A stretch of 39,897 nt of DNA from Candidatus Spechtbacteria bacterium RIFCSPHIGHO2_02_FULL_43_15b (GCA_001819985.1 MHOE01000003.1:233-40129); one strand, 5' to 3'. Shown: positions 25,058 through 34,835, counted from the first letter of the stretch. The notes: generated from the letters alone by a model not told the origin. Translations and numbers: made by a program.

Positions 25058-25996
25058 ATGTTATGGTTGTGGGATCTTTTTGAATTTACCTGGCAGGGTC
25101 TTTTCAAATTTGTCTTATATTTTTTAATTGGCTGGGTATTTTTCGTGAGGCGGCCAAAACCCCGAAAGGGAGATTTGCCGATGGTCTTGGGTATGGCGGT
25201 GCTTATGTTTGCTTTTTCCTTCGCCAAGAGCGGTGTAAGTATATTTTCGTACGCGTACGGATTTTTTCTTTTTGGGTTCTGGGCTACCACCGTGCTATTC
25301 TTAAGGATAAAAATTCGTTATAGGGCGGCCGTGTTAGTAATTTTAGCTGGCCTTTTGGCGGCATCATGGATTTTTTTGTCGCCAGACAAACTGATATATG
25401 CGTATGTTCCGATTTCACTTTTGTCATTGACCGCTATGCTTTTCTCTAGATCTATCAGAAAGAGCGGCAACGATAAGAAAGATTTCTGGGATGACCCACG
25501 GCTTATTACGCCCCCTGATTTCAAAGAAATAAGCGAGCCGGTTATTTTTCTAATGGGTCCGATACAGGGAGCTCGAGAGTGGCAACGGGACGCGGCTTAC
25601 ATGATCTGGGGCATGAATAAAGATATTAGGGTCGCATGCCCGCGCAGAAAGTTCTTCAGCGAAAAATTTGATTATGACACGCAGGTTGATTGGGAAACAG
25701 CTTATCTGAATAGGGCGGCGGAAAACGGGGCGATACTATGCTGGCTCGAACGGGAGCATACGCATTACTGCGAAAGAGCTTACGCGCAGACAACAAGATT
25801 CGAACTTGGCGAATGGAAATCAAAGTATGAGGCAAACGGCGGAATAAATTTGGTTGTGGGTATAGATGAGGGATTTTCAAACGGCAGGTACATACTTAAG
25901 AGATTATCGGACGATTGTCCAGATGTGCCGATTGCAAAATCACTTAAAGAGGCTTGCGAAAAAGCGGTTGAGAAAATATTAGAAAGGTCCTCATAG
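25058..25996 (+). CDS. membrane-anchored nucleoside 2-deoxyribosyltransferase-like protein
   Basis: N-terminal ~4 hydrophobic segments; C-terminal PVIFLMGPIQGAREWQRDA...DTQVDWETAYLNRAAENGAILCWLERE...RFELGEWKSKY resembles Nuc_deoxyrib_tr-type domains. Confidence 0.7.
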   Translation: MLWLWDLFEFTWQGLFKFVLYFLIGWVFFVRRPKPRKGDLPMVLGMAVLMFAFSFAKSGVSIFSYAYGFFLFGFWATTVLFLRIKIRYRAAVLVILAGLLAASWIFLSPDKLIYAYVPISLLSLTAMLFSRSIRKSGNDKKDFWDDPRLITPPDFKEISEPVIFLMGPIQGAREWQRDAAYMIWGMNKDIRVACPRRKFFSEKFDYDTQVDWETAYLNRAAENGAILCWLEREHTHYCERAYAQTTRFELGEWKSKYEANGGINLVVGIDEGFSNGRYILKRLSDDCPDVPIAKSLKEACEKAVEKILERSS

Positions 25997-26008
25997 GGCC
26001 TTTTATTT
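25983..26008 (+). terminator. intrinsic terminator
   Basis: AAAGGTCC-tcata-GGGCCTTTTATTTTG. Confidence 0.65.
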
Positions 26009-26098
26009 TGTTTACTTATTTCAAAATTTGTGTTATAAATTTAATAGAACGGAACTTTGAAAATATGGCGGCTGACAACCGTAAAAGGAGGAGCGAAA

Positions 26099-26884
26099 GT
26101 GAAAAAGACGCTAACCGCGCGAATATCAAGTCGCGTGGAAATCGCAGAAGATCTGTTTTGTTTGCGGATTGATTTGGGAGAAAACCGCAGACAATTCAGT
26201 TTTAAGGCGGGGCAATATTTAACATTGGGACTCTTTGATTCCAACGGTAGCTGGGTCATAGATTCGGGTAAAAGGCCGGCTTTAAGGCCCTATTCGATAG
26301 TTTCAGCTCCGGATGAAAAAAATCTAGAAATTTTTGTGGAGCTTGTTTCCAGGGATAGAGGCGGAAATTTGACACCCCTGCTTTATGGGCTAAGAGAAGG
26401 GGATATGCTTCAGGTACTTCCGGAAGCAAAAGGCATTTTTATTTTTGAACCGGAATACAAAAATCAAGTTATGGTGGCTACCGTCACAGGAATCGCGCCG
26501 TTTGTCAGCATAATTAGGGATTACAGGAAAACCGGCGGTAGGGATGCTAAATTTTTCGTGCTTCACGGCGCTAGTTATTTTAATGAATTCGGATACGACA
26601 ATGAACTTTTAGATTTAAGCGGTAAATGGCCGGAAGATGTTTTAGCCGCTTATGTTAGGACAATAAGCAGGCCGGATGACCCCCGAAACGCGAACATTAG
26701 AAAACTCGGAATATCTGAAACTGGAAGAGTAAACGGAATAATCGAAAAATACCTAGGTTCTTGGGGATTAGAAATCAAAGATACCATAATCTATGTTTGC
26801 GGCCATCCGGGCATGATAGAGAATGTCAAAAATCGCTTATCGCCAAATGGGTGGATGATAAAAGAAGAAAGGTTTTGGAAGTAA
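26099..26884 (+). CDS. ferredoxin-NADP reductase-like FAD/NAD(P) oxidoreductase
   Basis: FKAGQYLTLG, RPYSIVSAPDE, TGIAPFVSIIRDY, FVLHGASYFNEFGY, IYVCGHPGMIENVKNRL, C-terminal KEERFW; GTG start after AGGAGG. Confidence 0.88.
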   Translation: MKKTLTARISSRVEIAEDLFCLRIDLGENRRQFSFKAGQYLTLGLFDSNGSWVIDSGKRPALRPYSIVSAPDEKNLEIFVELVSRDRGGNLTPLLYGLREGDMLQVLPEAKGIFIFEPEYKNQVMVATVTGIAPFVSIIRDYRKTGGRDAKFFVLHGASYFNEFGYDNELLDLSGKWPEDVLAAYVRTISRPDDPRNANIRKLGISETGRVNGIIEKYLGSWGLEIKDTIIYVCGHPGMIENVKNRLSPNGWMIKEERFWK

Positions 26885-26890
26885 GAAAAA

Positions 26891-27340
26891 ATGCAAAACG
26901 CCGCAAATTCGTTAGGGAATTCTTTTTTTGACTTGTCGGATGATGTAATCCTTGAAATTTTAGTAGATCAAACCGGCAAAGCGAAAGGATCTTGCGGGCT
27001 TAAATGGGATTATAGCGAAGAATTCGGGTTTCAAACCATTTTAGGTAAAACCAAATTCACCATGTCGCACTACCTAAACAGGATGGGACATCCAGAGGTG
27101 TATATTATTGCAAGTGAAGGAGGGCGCGAGCGGACAATATTCGAGCCCCCATTGCATATCTCGCAAACTCCGGCAGGCGCATTTCTTAGAGCTTTAACTT
27201 CTCTTTTTTGGTTCAAAAGTTTGCCGCAAGTTCCGGAAGGGGAGCGGCAAAAAACCAAATTAAGGAACGCAATACAGGATCTTTATAAAATGGTGGGCGG
27301 AGAGTACCCGCCATTTCCGACTATGAGATGGCCCATGTAA
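26891..27340 (+). CDS. hypothetical protein
   Basis: 149-aa ORF immediately downstream of the reductase; no motif recognised. Confidence 0.65.
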   Translation: MQNAANSLGNSFFDLSDDVILEILVDQTGKAKGSCGLKWDYSEEFGFQTILGKTKFTMSHYLNRMGHPEVYIIASEGGRERTIFEPPLHISQTPAGAFLRALTSLFWFKSLPQVPEGERQKTKLRNAIQDLYKMVGGEYPPFPTMRWPM

Positions 27341-27341
27341 T

Positions 27342-27368
27342 AAAACGAGATAAGTTCTCGTTTTTTTG
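27342..27368 (+). terminator. intrinsic terminator
   Basis: AAAACGAGA-taag-TTCTCGTTTTTTT. Confidence 0.75.
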
Positions 27369-27465
27369 TTAGTTAATTTACCGTGATTTTCTTTGAAATT
27401 TTTCTGGTATTGGTTTATTGTGTAATTGCTATCGGGTCTTTGAAAATCGATTAGTGGAGAGTGAT

Positions 27466-29688
27466 ATGGTCGTGGAAAAGATTCGGCTGTTTTTGGCATT
27501 GCTGGCTATTTTAGTTTTTTCAGTATCGTGCGTTAATGCGGGGATCGAAACCGGTAAAATTTTTGTTGGGACTGTTTGGGACGCAAAATTCGAATCCGTT
27601 GCCTGTAAGTATCCGGGCGACGGTTCAATTTTATACGACGGTCTTACCGAGATGGGACTCAACGATAATTTATTCAGATTTCAGGGCAACGAACTTCTTA
27701 AATCCGACTATTACGCGGCGGGGGTTTTAAGCGACGAATTTAAGCTGGCATGGTTCGACGATGTATGGAAAAACCCGAGTAGGGCGGGATGTTTCAATAA
27801 AAACACGGCATCAGAGCTGGATTATTATCTTGAACAGGCGCATCCGGTTGCCGATATATTATCGTACGCGGCATTGCTATCGGGCGACAATATCTATGGC
27901 ATCGAGCCATATACAAAAGGAAATTTGCCTGGAGATTTCAATAAGGCGATCAATGCGATTTGTGATTCGGCGGGAGGATGCGGCGAGGTTTCAGGCGATA
28001 TTCCGGAAGAACTAAAAATTGCAATAACGCCTTTGCTTTGGAGCATATTTGGCGGTATGGAAGCGCGAAAAAAAATGGACGGAGAACTTCAAGGGAATCA
28101 CGATCCGGAATGGTGGTTTAATTACGGCGGAGGGATAATTATAAAGAATACCGCAGATCAGGAGCCGGACCTGCTAAATAGCGACGATAGGAGTTATTTG
28201 CTAGGTGCGGGAGGGGGGCGCAAGGACCTTTACAAATCGGCGGCTGGAATCGCGTTTTCCATAGAAAACATACGCTGGGAAGCGTTTTGGAATATGGAAA
28301 ATGTCGAGTACAGCTTAAAGACCGAAGCTGGCTGGATTTTAATCCGCGATTCGACGAATCACAAGTATTGGGACGAGGGAAGAGATTTACTTTTAGTCAT
28401 AGACCTTGGCGGCGATGACCAATACCTTGAGCCCATGGGAGCGAATGAATCAGCAAAGAATTCGGTAAGCATAGCGATAGATCTTTCAGGGAACGATTTT
28501 TATGGTTACGAAGAATTTGGCACGGCATACGACAGGGAGGGACTTCCGCCTTCCGATAAATTCGGAAGATTCAGCGGAAACACGCGCTTGGGTAATGTAA
28601 GTATGTCCGACGAATGTAGGCAGGGGGCGGGGAGAAACGGCATAGGTATGCTTTTTGATATGGGTAGCGGCAATGATTCGTACCAGTCCCTAAGGTGTAG
28701 CCAGGGTTACGCTCATATTGGAGTGGGAGTTCAGCTGGATCAGGGTGGGGATAATATATTTACATCAGAATCCGCTTCGCAGGGTTTCGCGCAGTTTGGA
28801 ATAGGTTTGCATATAACTTCGGGGGACGGAAACGATAAAAGATCTTCATTCTCGTATTCTCAAGGTTTGGGATTTGTAAAAGGAATAGGAATATCTCTGG
28901 ATAAGTCCGGAGCGGATTCGTATGTCTGCGATCACGGGGATTCGGAAAAAGGAGGCATTCCGCTTTATTACAGCGCACAGCTCAAAGACAAAGGCAATTT
29001 GAGCTTTTGTCAGGGGGTTGGGTACGGTTACAGGGGCGAAGGCAAGGTAAAGAATTTTGGGTCCGGCGGTTTCGGAATTTTACGGGACTTGTCCGGAGAT
29101 GACATATACGATGCGTGCACATTTACGCAGGGTTCGGCGTATTGGCAAGGCGTAGGTTTGCTGTCGGACGGAGAGGGAAGCGACAAATACGACGCCTGCT
29201 GGTATATGCAGGGAGGATCCGCTCACTACGCGGTGGCTATTCATGCGGATTTAGGTTTGGGAAATGACGAATACAACTTAAAAAGAACGCCTTATCATGT
29301 TGGTCTTGGATCGGGCCACGACTTCAGCGTCGGGGTATTTATAAACGAAGCGGGGGACGAGATATACGGAGTTCCCAACCTAAGCGCGGGAGCGTCAAAC
29401 TGCAACGGCATAGGACTTTTCGTGGATAATGGCGGAAACGATTTGTATAGGTCCGATTCGGATTACGGAAGCGGAATGGGAAATGTGAGCGAGGAGTGCA
29501 AGGATACGAGATCCGCGTCGAGAAGTATAGGAATAATGATTGACGCGGGAGGCGCGGATGTCTACGAGTATCCCAAAAGCGTGTTCCCTACGCCCGCGAA
29601 CAATGCGAAGTGGGGGCATTCGCGAAATGGGTTGGCCTCGGAGTATGGATTTGGAATTGACAAGGAAGGCGAAAGCGGCGTTCACTAA
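27466..29688 (+). CDS. secreted repeat protein (GxGxxxDxxGxDxY...QG repeats)
   Basis: Signal peptide MVVEKIRLFLALLAILVFSVSCVNA; about 9-10 repeats such as GVGVQLDQGGDNIFTSESASQGFA, GFGILRDLSGDDIYDACTFTQGSA, GIGLFVDNGGNDLY. Confidence 0.8.
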   Translation: MVVEKIRLFLALLAILVFSVSCVNAGIETGKIFVGTVWDAKFESVACKYPGDGSILYDGLTEMGLNDNLFRFQGNELLKSDYYAAGVLSDEFKLAWFDDVWKNPSRAGCFNKNTASELDYYLEQAHPVADILSYAALLSGDNIYGIEPYTKGNLPGDFNKAINAICDSAGGCGEVSGDIPEELKIAITPLLWSIFGGMEARKKMDGELQGNHDPEWWFNYGGGIIIKNTADQEPDLLNSDDRSYLLGAGGGRKDLYKSAAGIAFSIENIRWEAFWNMENVEYSLKTEAGWILIRDSTNHKYWDEGRDLLLVIDLGGDDQYLEPMGANESAKNSVSIAIDLSGNDFYGYEEFGTAYDREGLPPSDKFGRFSGNTRLGNVSMSDECRQGAGRNGIGMLFDMGSGNDSYQSLRCSQGYAHIGVGVQLDQGGDNIFTSESASQGFAQFGIGLHITSGDGNDKRSSFSYSQGLGFVKGIGISLDKSGADSYVCDHGDSEKGGIPLYYSAQLKDKGNLSFCQGVGYGYRGEGKVKNFGSGGFGILRDLSGDDIYDACTFTQGSAYWQGVGLLSDGEGSDKYDACWYMQGGSAHYAVAIHADLGLGNDEYNLKRTPYHVGLGSGHDFSVGVFINEAGDEIYGVPNLSAGASNCNGIGLFVDNGGNDLYRSDSDYGSGMGNVSEECKDTRSASRSIGIMIDAGGADVYEYPKSVFPTPANNAKWGHSRNGLASEYGFGIDKEGESGVH

Positions 29689-29699
29689 TGAAATTTTTA

Positions 29700-29725
29700 C
29701 AAAGAGGCGTAAGTGCCTCTTTTTG
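29700..29725 (+). terminator. intrinsic terminator
   Basis: AAAGAGGC-gtaa-GTGCCTCTTTTT. Confidence 0.7.
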
Positions 29726-29899
29726 ATTTCCACATTTTCTTGTATTATAAACAAGTATTACAATAAATAGCGAAATTCATTTCAATTTCAAAACGAAATC
29801 AAGGTCGGCGTTAAAATTGTTTTATCATTTTAGGCGCAGTAGCCATTGCTGAATATTTTTTTGAACGGGGGGGTTTACGGAAAAATTCAGCGTAAATAT

Positions 29900-30382
29900 A
29901 TGAAAAATTTTTTGTCATTATTTGTTGTTATCGGAGTTGCGGCCGTAGGCGTGTATTTTTATCTGCAAAATGCGAAAACCTCTCCCTCTTCCGAAAACGA
30001 TGCAGGCGAAGAAAACAGTACTAATACGGAAACGGATATTACGGAAAACGAAGAAGACGCTGGCGAAACTGGCGAAATGCCGGCAGGCGACGCGGATAGC
30101 GATATGGTCAAGGAGTTCTCAATTATAGCAAAGCAATTTTCCTTTGAACCGGCAACAATAACCGTTAAAAAGGGAGATATGGTTAGATTGAAAGTTACAA
30201 GCCAAGATGTAAAGCACGGTTTGGCGATTCCGGAATTTGGAATAAATGCGGTTTTGAATCCTAACGAAGAAATGACGATCGATTTCGCCGCGTCAAAATC
30301 CGGAGTATTCAATATGTTTTGCTCTGTTTTATGCGGAGAAGGTCATGCGGATATGAAAGGGACTCTTATAGTTGAAGAATAG
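29900..30382 (+). CDS. membrane-anchored cupredoxin with CuA-type (COX2-like) motif
   Basis: N-terminal TM, acidic linker, then FSFEPATITVKKGDMVRLKVTSQDVKHGLAIPEFGIN...FNMFCSVLCGEGHADMKGTLIVEE (CX3CX3HX2M). Confidence 0.85.
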   Translation: MKNFLSLFVVIGVAAVGVYFYLQNAKTSPSSENDAGEENSTNTETDITENEEDAGETGEMPAGDADSDMVKEFSIIAKQFSFEPATITVKKGDMVRLKVTSQDVKHGLAIPEFGINAVLNPNEEMTIDFAASKSGVFNMFCSVLCGEGHADMKGTLIVEE

Positions 30383-30390
30383 GGAAATTC

Positions 30391-30424
30391 TAAAAAAGAG
30401 CTCTTTTTGAGGGCTCTTTTTTAA
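30391..30424 (+). terminator. intrinsic terminator
   Basis: AAAAAAGAGCtctttttgaGGGCTCTTTTTT. Confidence 0.65.
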
Positions 30425-30453
30425 TGCGGCAATAGAGGGGCGCACGATTTTTT

Positions 30454-31407
30454 CTAATTAAGTTTTGCGCCTATAATTCGGGGGTAGCCGTTAAGGAATT
30501 CTTTAGCGGACATATTCTGCTTGCTTTCGGGTTGAAGTTTTTCTATGGTAAAAACTCCCGAGCCGGTCTGTACGACAATACCGACACCGTTAGACAGAAT
30601 TTTTCCGGCTTCTTCGGGCCGGAATTTAAGAGATGAATTGTTGGCGTGGCCGGTTAGTATTTTGATCCGTAAGTTTCCAAAAAATGTAAAACTTCCGGGC
30701 CACGGAGTGAATGCCCTTATCATCCTTTCTATTTGCAGGGCTGACTCGGACCAATTAATATGTCCGTTTCCTTTTTTGATTTTTTTTGAATAAGTGGCTT
30801 TTTCGTGGTCTTGCTCGATGGTTTTAAGTTTCCCCAGTATCCAGTCGGGAATTACGCGAATTAAAAGTACAGATCCAAGATCGGCGAGCATATCGTGAAG
30901 TTCCGGATATTTCATATTTGATATATCGCGCTGTAGTTCTTCAGCCGCGATTATAGGGCCGTGATCAGCGTCTTCGTCTATAAGGATTATAGTGACTCCC
31001 GTTCTTTTATCGCCGTTTAGCAATGTGTAATGTATCGGGGAAGGGCCTCTCCATCGCGGAAGAAGCGACGGGTGGACATTCAAGGTTCCGTATTTGGGCA
31101 TCTCTAAAATTCCCTTCGGTATTATTTGGCCGTAAGCGGCGACAATAAAAAGCGCGTATGGTTCGGAGTCGGGCGCGTCAAGCGAAGATGAGTCCAAATT
31201 GAGAGGTTGTTCTACTAAAATATTATGCCTCTGGGCTAATATTTTGGCTGGCGGAAAAGTGATTTTTCGTTTTCGGCCGGCGGGTTTGTCGGGTTGGGTG
31301 ATAACTAAAGATGGCTTATACGGAGAGTTTATAAGTTTTTGAAGAATAATTGAAGCGAATTCAGAAGTGCCAAAAAAAGCAATTTTTAGTTTTTGATTGT
31401 CAGGCAT
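30454..31407 (-). CDS. fmt: methionyl-tRNA formyltransferase
   Basis: KIAFFGTSEFASIILQKL, VITQPDKPAGRKRK, YGQIIPKGILEMPKYGTLNVHPSLLPRWRGPSPI. Confidence 0.95.
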   Translation of the reverse strand: MPDNQKLKIAFFGTSEFASIILQKLINSPYKPSLVITQPDKPAGRKRKITFPPAKILAQRHNILVEQPLNLDSSSLDAPDSEPYALFIVAAYGQIIPKGILEMPKYGTLNVHPSLLPRWRGPSPIHYTLLNGDKRTGVTIILIDEDADHGPIIAAEELQRDISNMKYPELHDMLADLGSVLLIRVIPDWILGKLKTIEQDHEKATYSKKIKKGNGHINWSESALQIERMIRAFTPWPGSFTFFGNLRIKILTGHANNSSLKFRPEEAGKILSNGVGIVVQTGSGVFTIEKLQPESKQNMSAKEFLNGYPRIIGAKLN

Positions 31408-31410
31408 ATT

Positions 31411-31899
31411 TTATAATCTTTCTATAAACAAAATTCCGTTGAGATGGTCCGTTTCGTGCTGGAATATTCTTGCCAAAAGGCCCTCGGCAGAAACAGAAAA
31501 TTTATGACCCCTCTCATCGCGGGCTTTTAATTTTACCTTGAAAGACCTCGGCGTTTCTCTGTATATTCCCTTTACGCTCAAGCATCCTTCTTCGAGAACC
31601 TCTGTGCTTTTCGAATAAAAGCGGATTTCAGGATTTATAAAAACCGTGCGCTTTTCCGGTTTTATAATAGGCGAAAGAATCGCCCGGCTTTTCGCGACGG
31701 GAGCGATATCATCTGGTATCACAAAAACATTTAATGATTCTCCGATCTGCGGAGCGGCAAGGCCCAAGCCATCTTCTTTGGCAAGGGTATCTTTCATATC
31801 CTTTATAAGTTTCTTAAATTCATCCGAATTAAACTTGGTTACTGGTGGAGTTTTTTTGTGAAGTATTGGGTTTGGATCTTGGACTACGGATTTTACCAT
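31411..31899 (-). CDS. def: peptide deformylase
   Basis: GLGLAAPQIG, EEGCLSV, QHETDHLNG. Confidence 0.96.
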   Translation of the reverse strand: MVKSVVQDPNPILHKKTPPVTKFNSDEFKKLIKDMKDTLAKEDGLGLAAPQIGESLNVFVIPDDIAPVAKSRAILSPIIKPEKRTVFINPEIRFYSKSTEVLEEGCLSVKGIYRETPRSFKVKLKARDERGHKFSVSAEGLLARIFQHETDHLNGILFIERL

Positions 31900-31944
31900 A
31901 GATGTAAGAATTAAAACCTAAACAAATCCTGAACAGTCCCCGAT

Positions 31945-33936
31945 TTACAATATTTCAATCGGATCGATGTCGATTTTCCAGCCGCTCGGAACGACGCGCA
32001 GTAACTTGTTTCTTAAAATCAGGTTTTGTATTTTGGATTTTATCATAATATGCCAAATATATCTATTTTTTTGCCGCGAAACGAAGGCGGGCGCGGGACC
32101 CAATATGTCGTAATCTACGGCTGGAATACGGCAATTTTCGGCTTGAAGTTTTAATTTATTAAGGAGGACTTTCGCTTCACCTTCGGCTTTTTGCGGATTT
32201 GGGTGCGAGTAGCTGATTTTTATGATATTCGAGAACGGGGGCAATGACAGGACTTTTCTCATTTCAAGTTCTTTCTCGCTGAATGTTTCGAAACTGTTTT
32301 GTTTCCCGAAACTTTCCAATATATTTTTAAGCGAATAACTTTCCGGATTGTATGTCTGTATGAGAATTTCCGATGAGCTATTTTCCATAAGTTTGCGTAT
32401 AATCCCGAATATACGCTCGCTCATCCTAAAGTCCGGTATGGCGAGCATGGGGTCGATTGTTATTGCGGCGCACAAGCGGCATTTCGGGAGTATGCCTGTT
32501 TTCAGCATTAATTGCGTTCCTATCAGGACGGAAATTTTTTTTTGACGAAACAGATCAAATTTGTCTTGCTGTTCCTCCCATCCTTGAGTGTGGAGTGTGT
32601 CGATTATTGACATAGAACACTTGAGTTTGTTTCGCGCGCAAAATTTCTCAAGTTCGTCTTTGACTCGCTGGGTTCCCGTGCCGATGAATTTTATGCGGTA
32701 ACTTTGGCATTTCGGGCATACGGTTGGCGGATTTTTACTTAAAGCGCAATGATGGCAGGCGAGTTTATAGAGGTTGTTTTGCGCCGGGTGGGTTCTGTAA
32801 TAGGTCATCGGGACATCGCAGTTCGGACATTTCACGATATGCCCGCAATCCCTGCATAAAAGACCCGTTGAAAGCCCCTTTCTATTTATAAAAAGAATTG
32901 CCTGCTCGCCGTTTTGGATTGTTGAAGTTAATTTTTTTTGCAATTCCATACTGAATATGGAATAGTTTCCGTTCTTCAATTCCTGCCGCATATCAACCAA
33001 ACGAATCTGCCGATTTTGACCGCTTTTAGCACGCGGAATCCGTAACGCGGCCTTTGTGAATTCTCCATTTTTAGCTTGCCAGGCGGACTCAATGGATGGC
33101 ACATAAGATCCGAGTATGATTTTTGAGCGCGATAGTTCGGCCAGTTTTATCGCCAAATTCTTGGTGTTTATGTATGGTTGCTGGTCGAAAGATTTATGAT
33201 ATGGGCTTTCTTCCTCATCTAATATTATAAGCCCGAGATTTTTTATATGCATCGAAAGCGCGGCTCTTGTGCCAATAATCAATACCGATTTATTTGATAT
33301 GGACACTTTCCATATTTCGTATTGCTCCTTTGCGGTTAATTTGCCGGTAACCATCGCCGCTTTCCGCAGTAAAGGGATTTTGGTTATGTAGTAATCTATT
33401 TTATAGATTTCAGGAACAATAAACAGTACGGATTTTTTGTTTTTTATTGCCTTGTCTATGTTTTTTGAAAAGTAACTGATTTGTTGCGCGATATTTCCCC
33501 GCGCGAGTACGGGAACGCCGCCTTTTTCATGGTTGATTTCGGTTTCATCGGGTGCGGGTTTGATTTCGGATATTTCTTTCAGAAATTTTATCGTGGGTTT
33601 TGAAAAAAATTGCGGGAACAAAGTTTTTGCGATAAGGCCAGTCGGGGAGTAGTAATACATACTTGTCCACAATGCAAGCTTAATGTATTGCCTGGGGTAA
33701 ACGCATTGGGCATTTATGACTCTTTGTATGGGTTTGAGTTTGTATGGAGATTTTTTTATGCGAATTTTTTGGTCGGATATTCTGGAACAGGAAACGGCAA
33801 TGCCGAGGAGTTTCCTTGAAGATATGAGAATTTCCACTATTCCTCCGACTTCCACGATTTGATTGCAAAAATAATCCAGTGTTTGCGGGGCCGGGAATGG
33901 AATTTTAGAAAATGGGACAACGGTAATTACATACAT
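31945..33936 (-). CDS. priA: PriA-like primosomal protein N' (ATPase motifs apparently degenerate)
   Basis: Zn-binding CRDCGHIVKCPNCDVPMTYY...LACHHCA...CPKC, GTGTQRVKDEL, VLIGTQLMLK, LSLPPFSNIIKISY; Walker A absent; operon priA-def-fmt. Confidence 0.85.
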   Translation of the reverse strand: MYVITVVPFSKIPFPAPQTLDYFCNQIVEVGGIVEILISSRKLLGIAVSCSRISDQKIRIKKSPYKLKPIQRVINAQCVYPRQYIKLALWTSMYYYSPTGLIAKTLFPQFFSKPTIKFLKEISEIKPAPDETEINHEKGGVPVLARGNIAQQISYFSKNIDKAIKNKKSVLFIVPEIYKIDYYITKIPLLRKAAMVTGKLTAKEQYEIWKVSISNKSVLIIGTRAALSMHIKNLGLIILDEEESPYHKSFDQQPYINTKNLAIKLAELSRSKIILGSYVPSIESAWQAKNGEFTKAALRIPRAKSGQNRQIRLVDMRQELKNGNYSIFSMELQKKLTSTIQNGEQAILFINRKGLSTGLLCRDCGHIVKCPNCDVPMTYYRTHPAQNNLYKLACHHCALSKNPPTVCPKCQSYRIKFIGTGTQRVKDELEKFCARNKLKCSMSIIDTLHTQGWEEQQDKFDLFRQKKISVLIGTQLMLKTGILPKCRLCAAITIDPMLAIPDFRMSERIFGIIRKLMENSSSEILIQTYNPESYSLKNILESFGKQNSFETFSEKELEMRKVLSLPPFSNIIKISYSHPNPQKAEGEAKVLLNKLKLQAENCRIPAVDYDILGPAPAFVSRQKNRYIWHIMIKSKIQNLILRNKLLRVVPSGWKIDIDPIEIL

Positions 33937-34043
33937 GATATAATGAATATGCGAGTAAAAATAAAAGGCAAAAGTTCAAAATAAGGAGCCGAAAATTACG
34001 CCTAAAATTTTCAGCTTCAAACTTTTAATTTTCAGAATCAGCT

Positions 34044-34835
34044 TTGTACATACTTGGTACAAAAGTTCATAATTTAACGCTGGATCAGGCCGTAAAGAAA
34101 GCGGAAAGGTTTTTGTATGACGGAAAACAGCATTACATAGTAACACCCAATCCCGAAATAGTGATATGCGCGCGAAATAATCGCACATATCAAAATGTCA
34201 TAAACAGGTCCAGTTTAAGTATACCAGACGGAATGGGAATAGTGTGGGCGTCCAAAATTTTGCATCGAAGCTCGATACGCAAAAGAGTTACGGGAGTGGA
34301 TTTTATGCGGAAATTCCTTGAGCATATCGACGCGGTCAAGAGATTGAATTATAAGATTGGCGCGGGTGCGTATAGGTATGGGTGGGAAATCGCAAATTAC
34401 GGCATTGAAAACCGCGTTCTTTTAGCAGGCGGAAGGAACGGCGTTTCAGGAGTGGCCGCAAGAAATTTGGAAAAAGGGTTTTCAAGCATAAAATTTTACT
34501 CGATGGAAAATTTGGACAGCGATCGCTCCATATTCGTCATTAAAAATATAATTCAGCCGAATATAATTTTTGTGGCACTCGGCGCTCCAAAGCAAGAATT
34601 GTGGATAGCGAAGCATTTGAGGAGTTTCGATACCGTAAAGATAGCGATGGGCGTGGGCGGATCGTTCGATTTTATATCTGGAAAAATTCCTAGGGCTCCG
34701 GAGAAGATGCAAAATATGGGCCTCGAGTGGTTATGGAGGTTTGCGATCGAGCCGAGGAGATTTTTTAGAATCATCAAAGCAGTAGTTATTTTTCCAATGC
34801 TAGTTTTTAAGGAAAAGATTTCGAAAGCGTTTTAG
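34044..34835 (+). CDS. WecG/TagA/CpsF-family glycosyltransferase
   Basis: VTPNPEIVICARNN, SIPDGMGIVWASK, RVTGVDFM, VALGAPKQELWIAKH, GVGGSFDFISGKIPRAPEKMQNMGLEWLWRFAIEPRR; start uncertain (TTG). Confidence 0.92.
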   Translation: MYILGTKVHNLTLDQAVKKAERFLYDGKQHYIVTPNPEIVICARNNRTYQNVINRSSLSIPDGMGIVWASKILHRSSIRKRVTGVDFMRKFLEHIDAVKRLNYKIGAGAYRYGWEIANYGIENRVLLAGGRNGVSGVAARNLEKGFSSIKFYSMENLDSDRSIFVIKNIIQPNIIFVALGAPKQELWIAKHLRSFDTVKIAMGVGGSFDFISGKIPRAPEKMQNMGLEWLWRFAIEPRRFFRIIKAVVIFPMLVFKEKISKAF

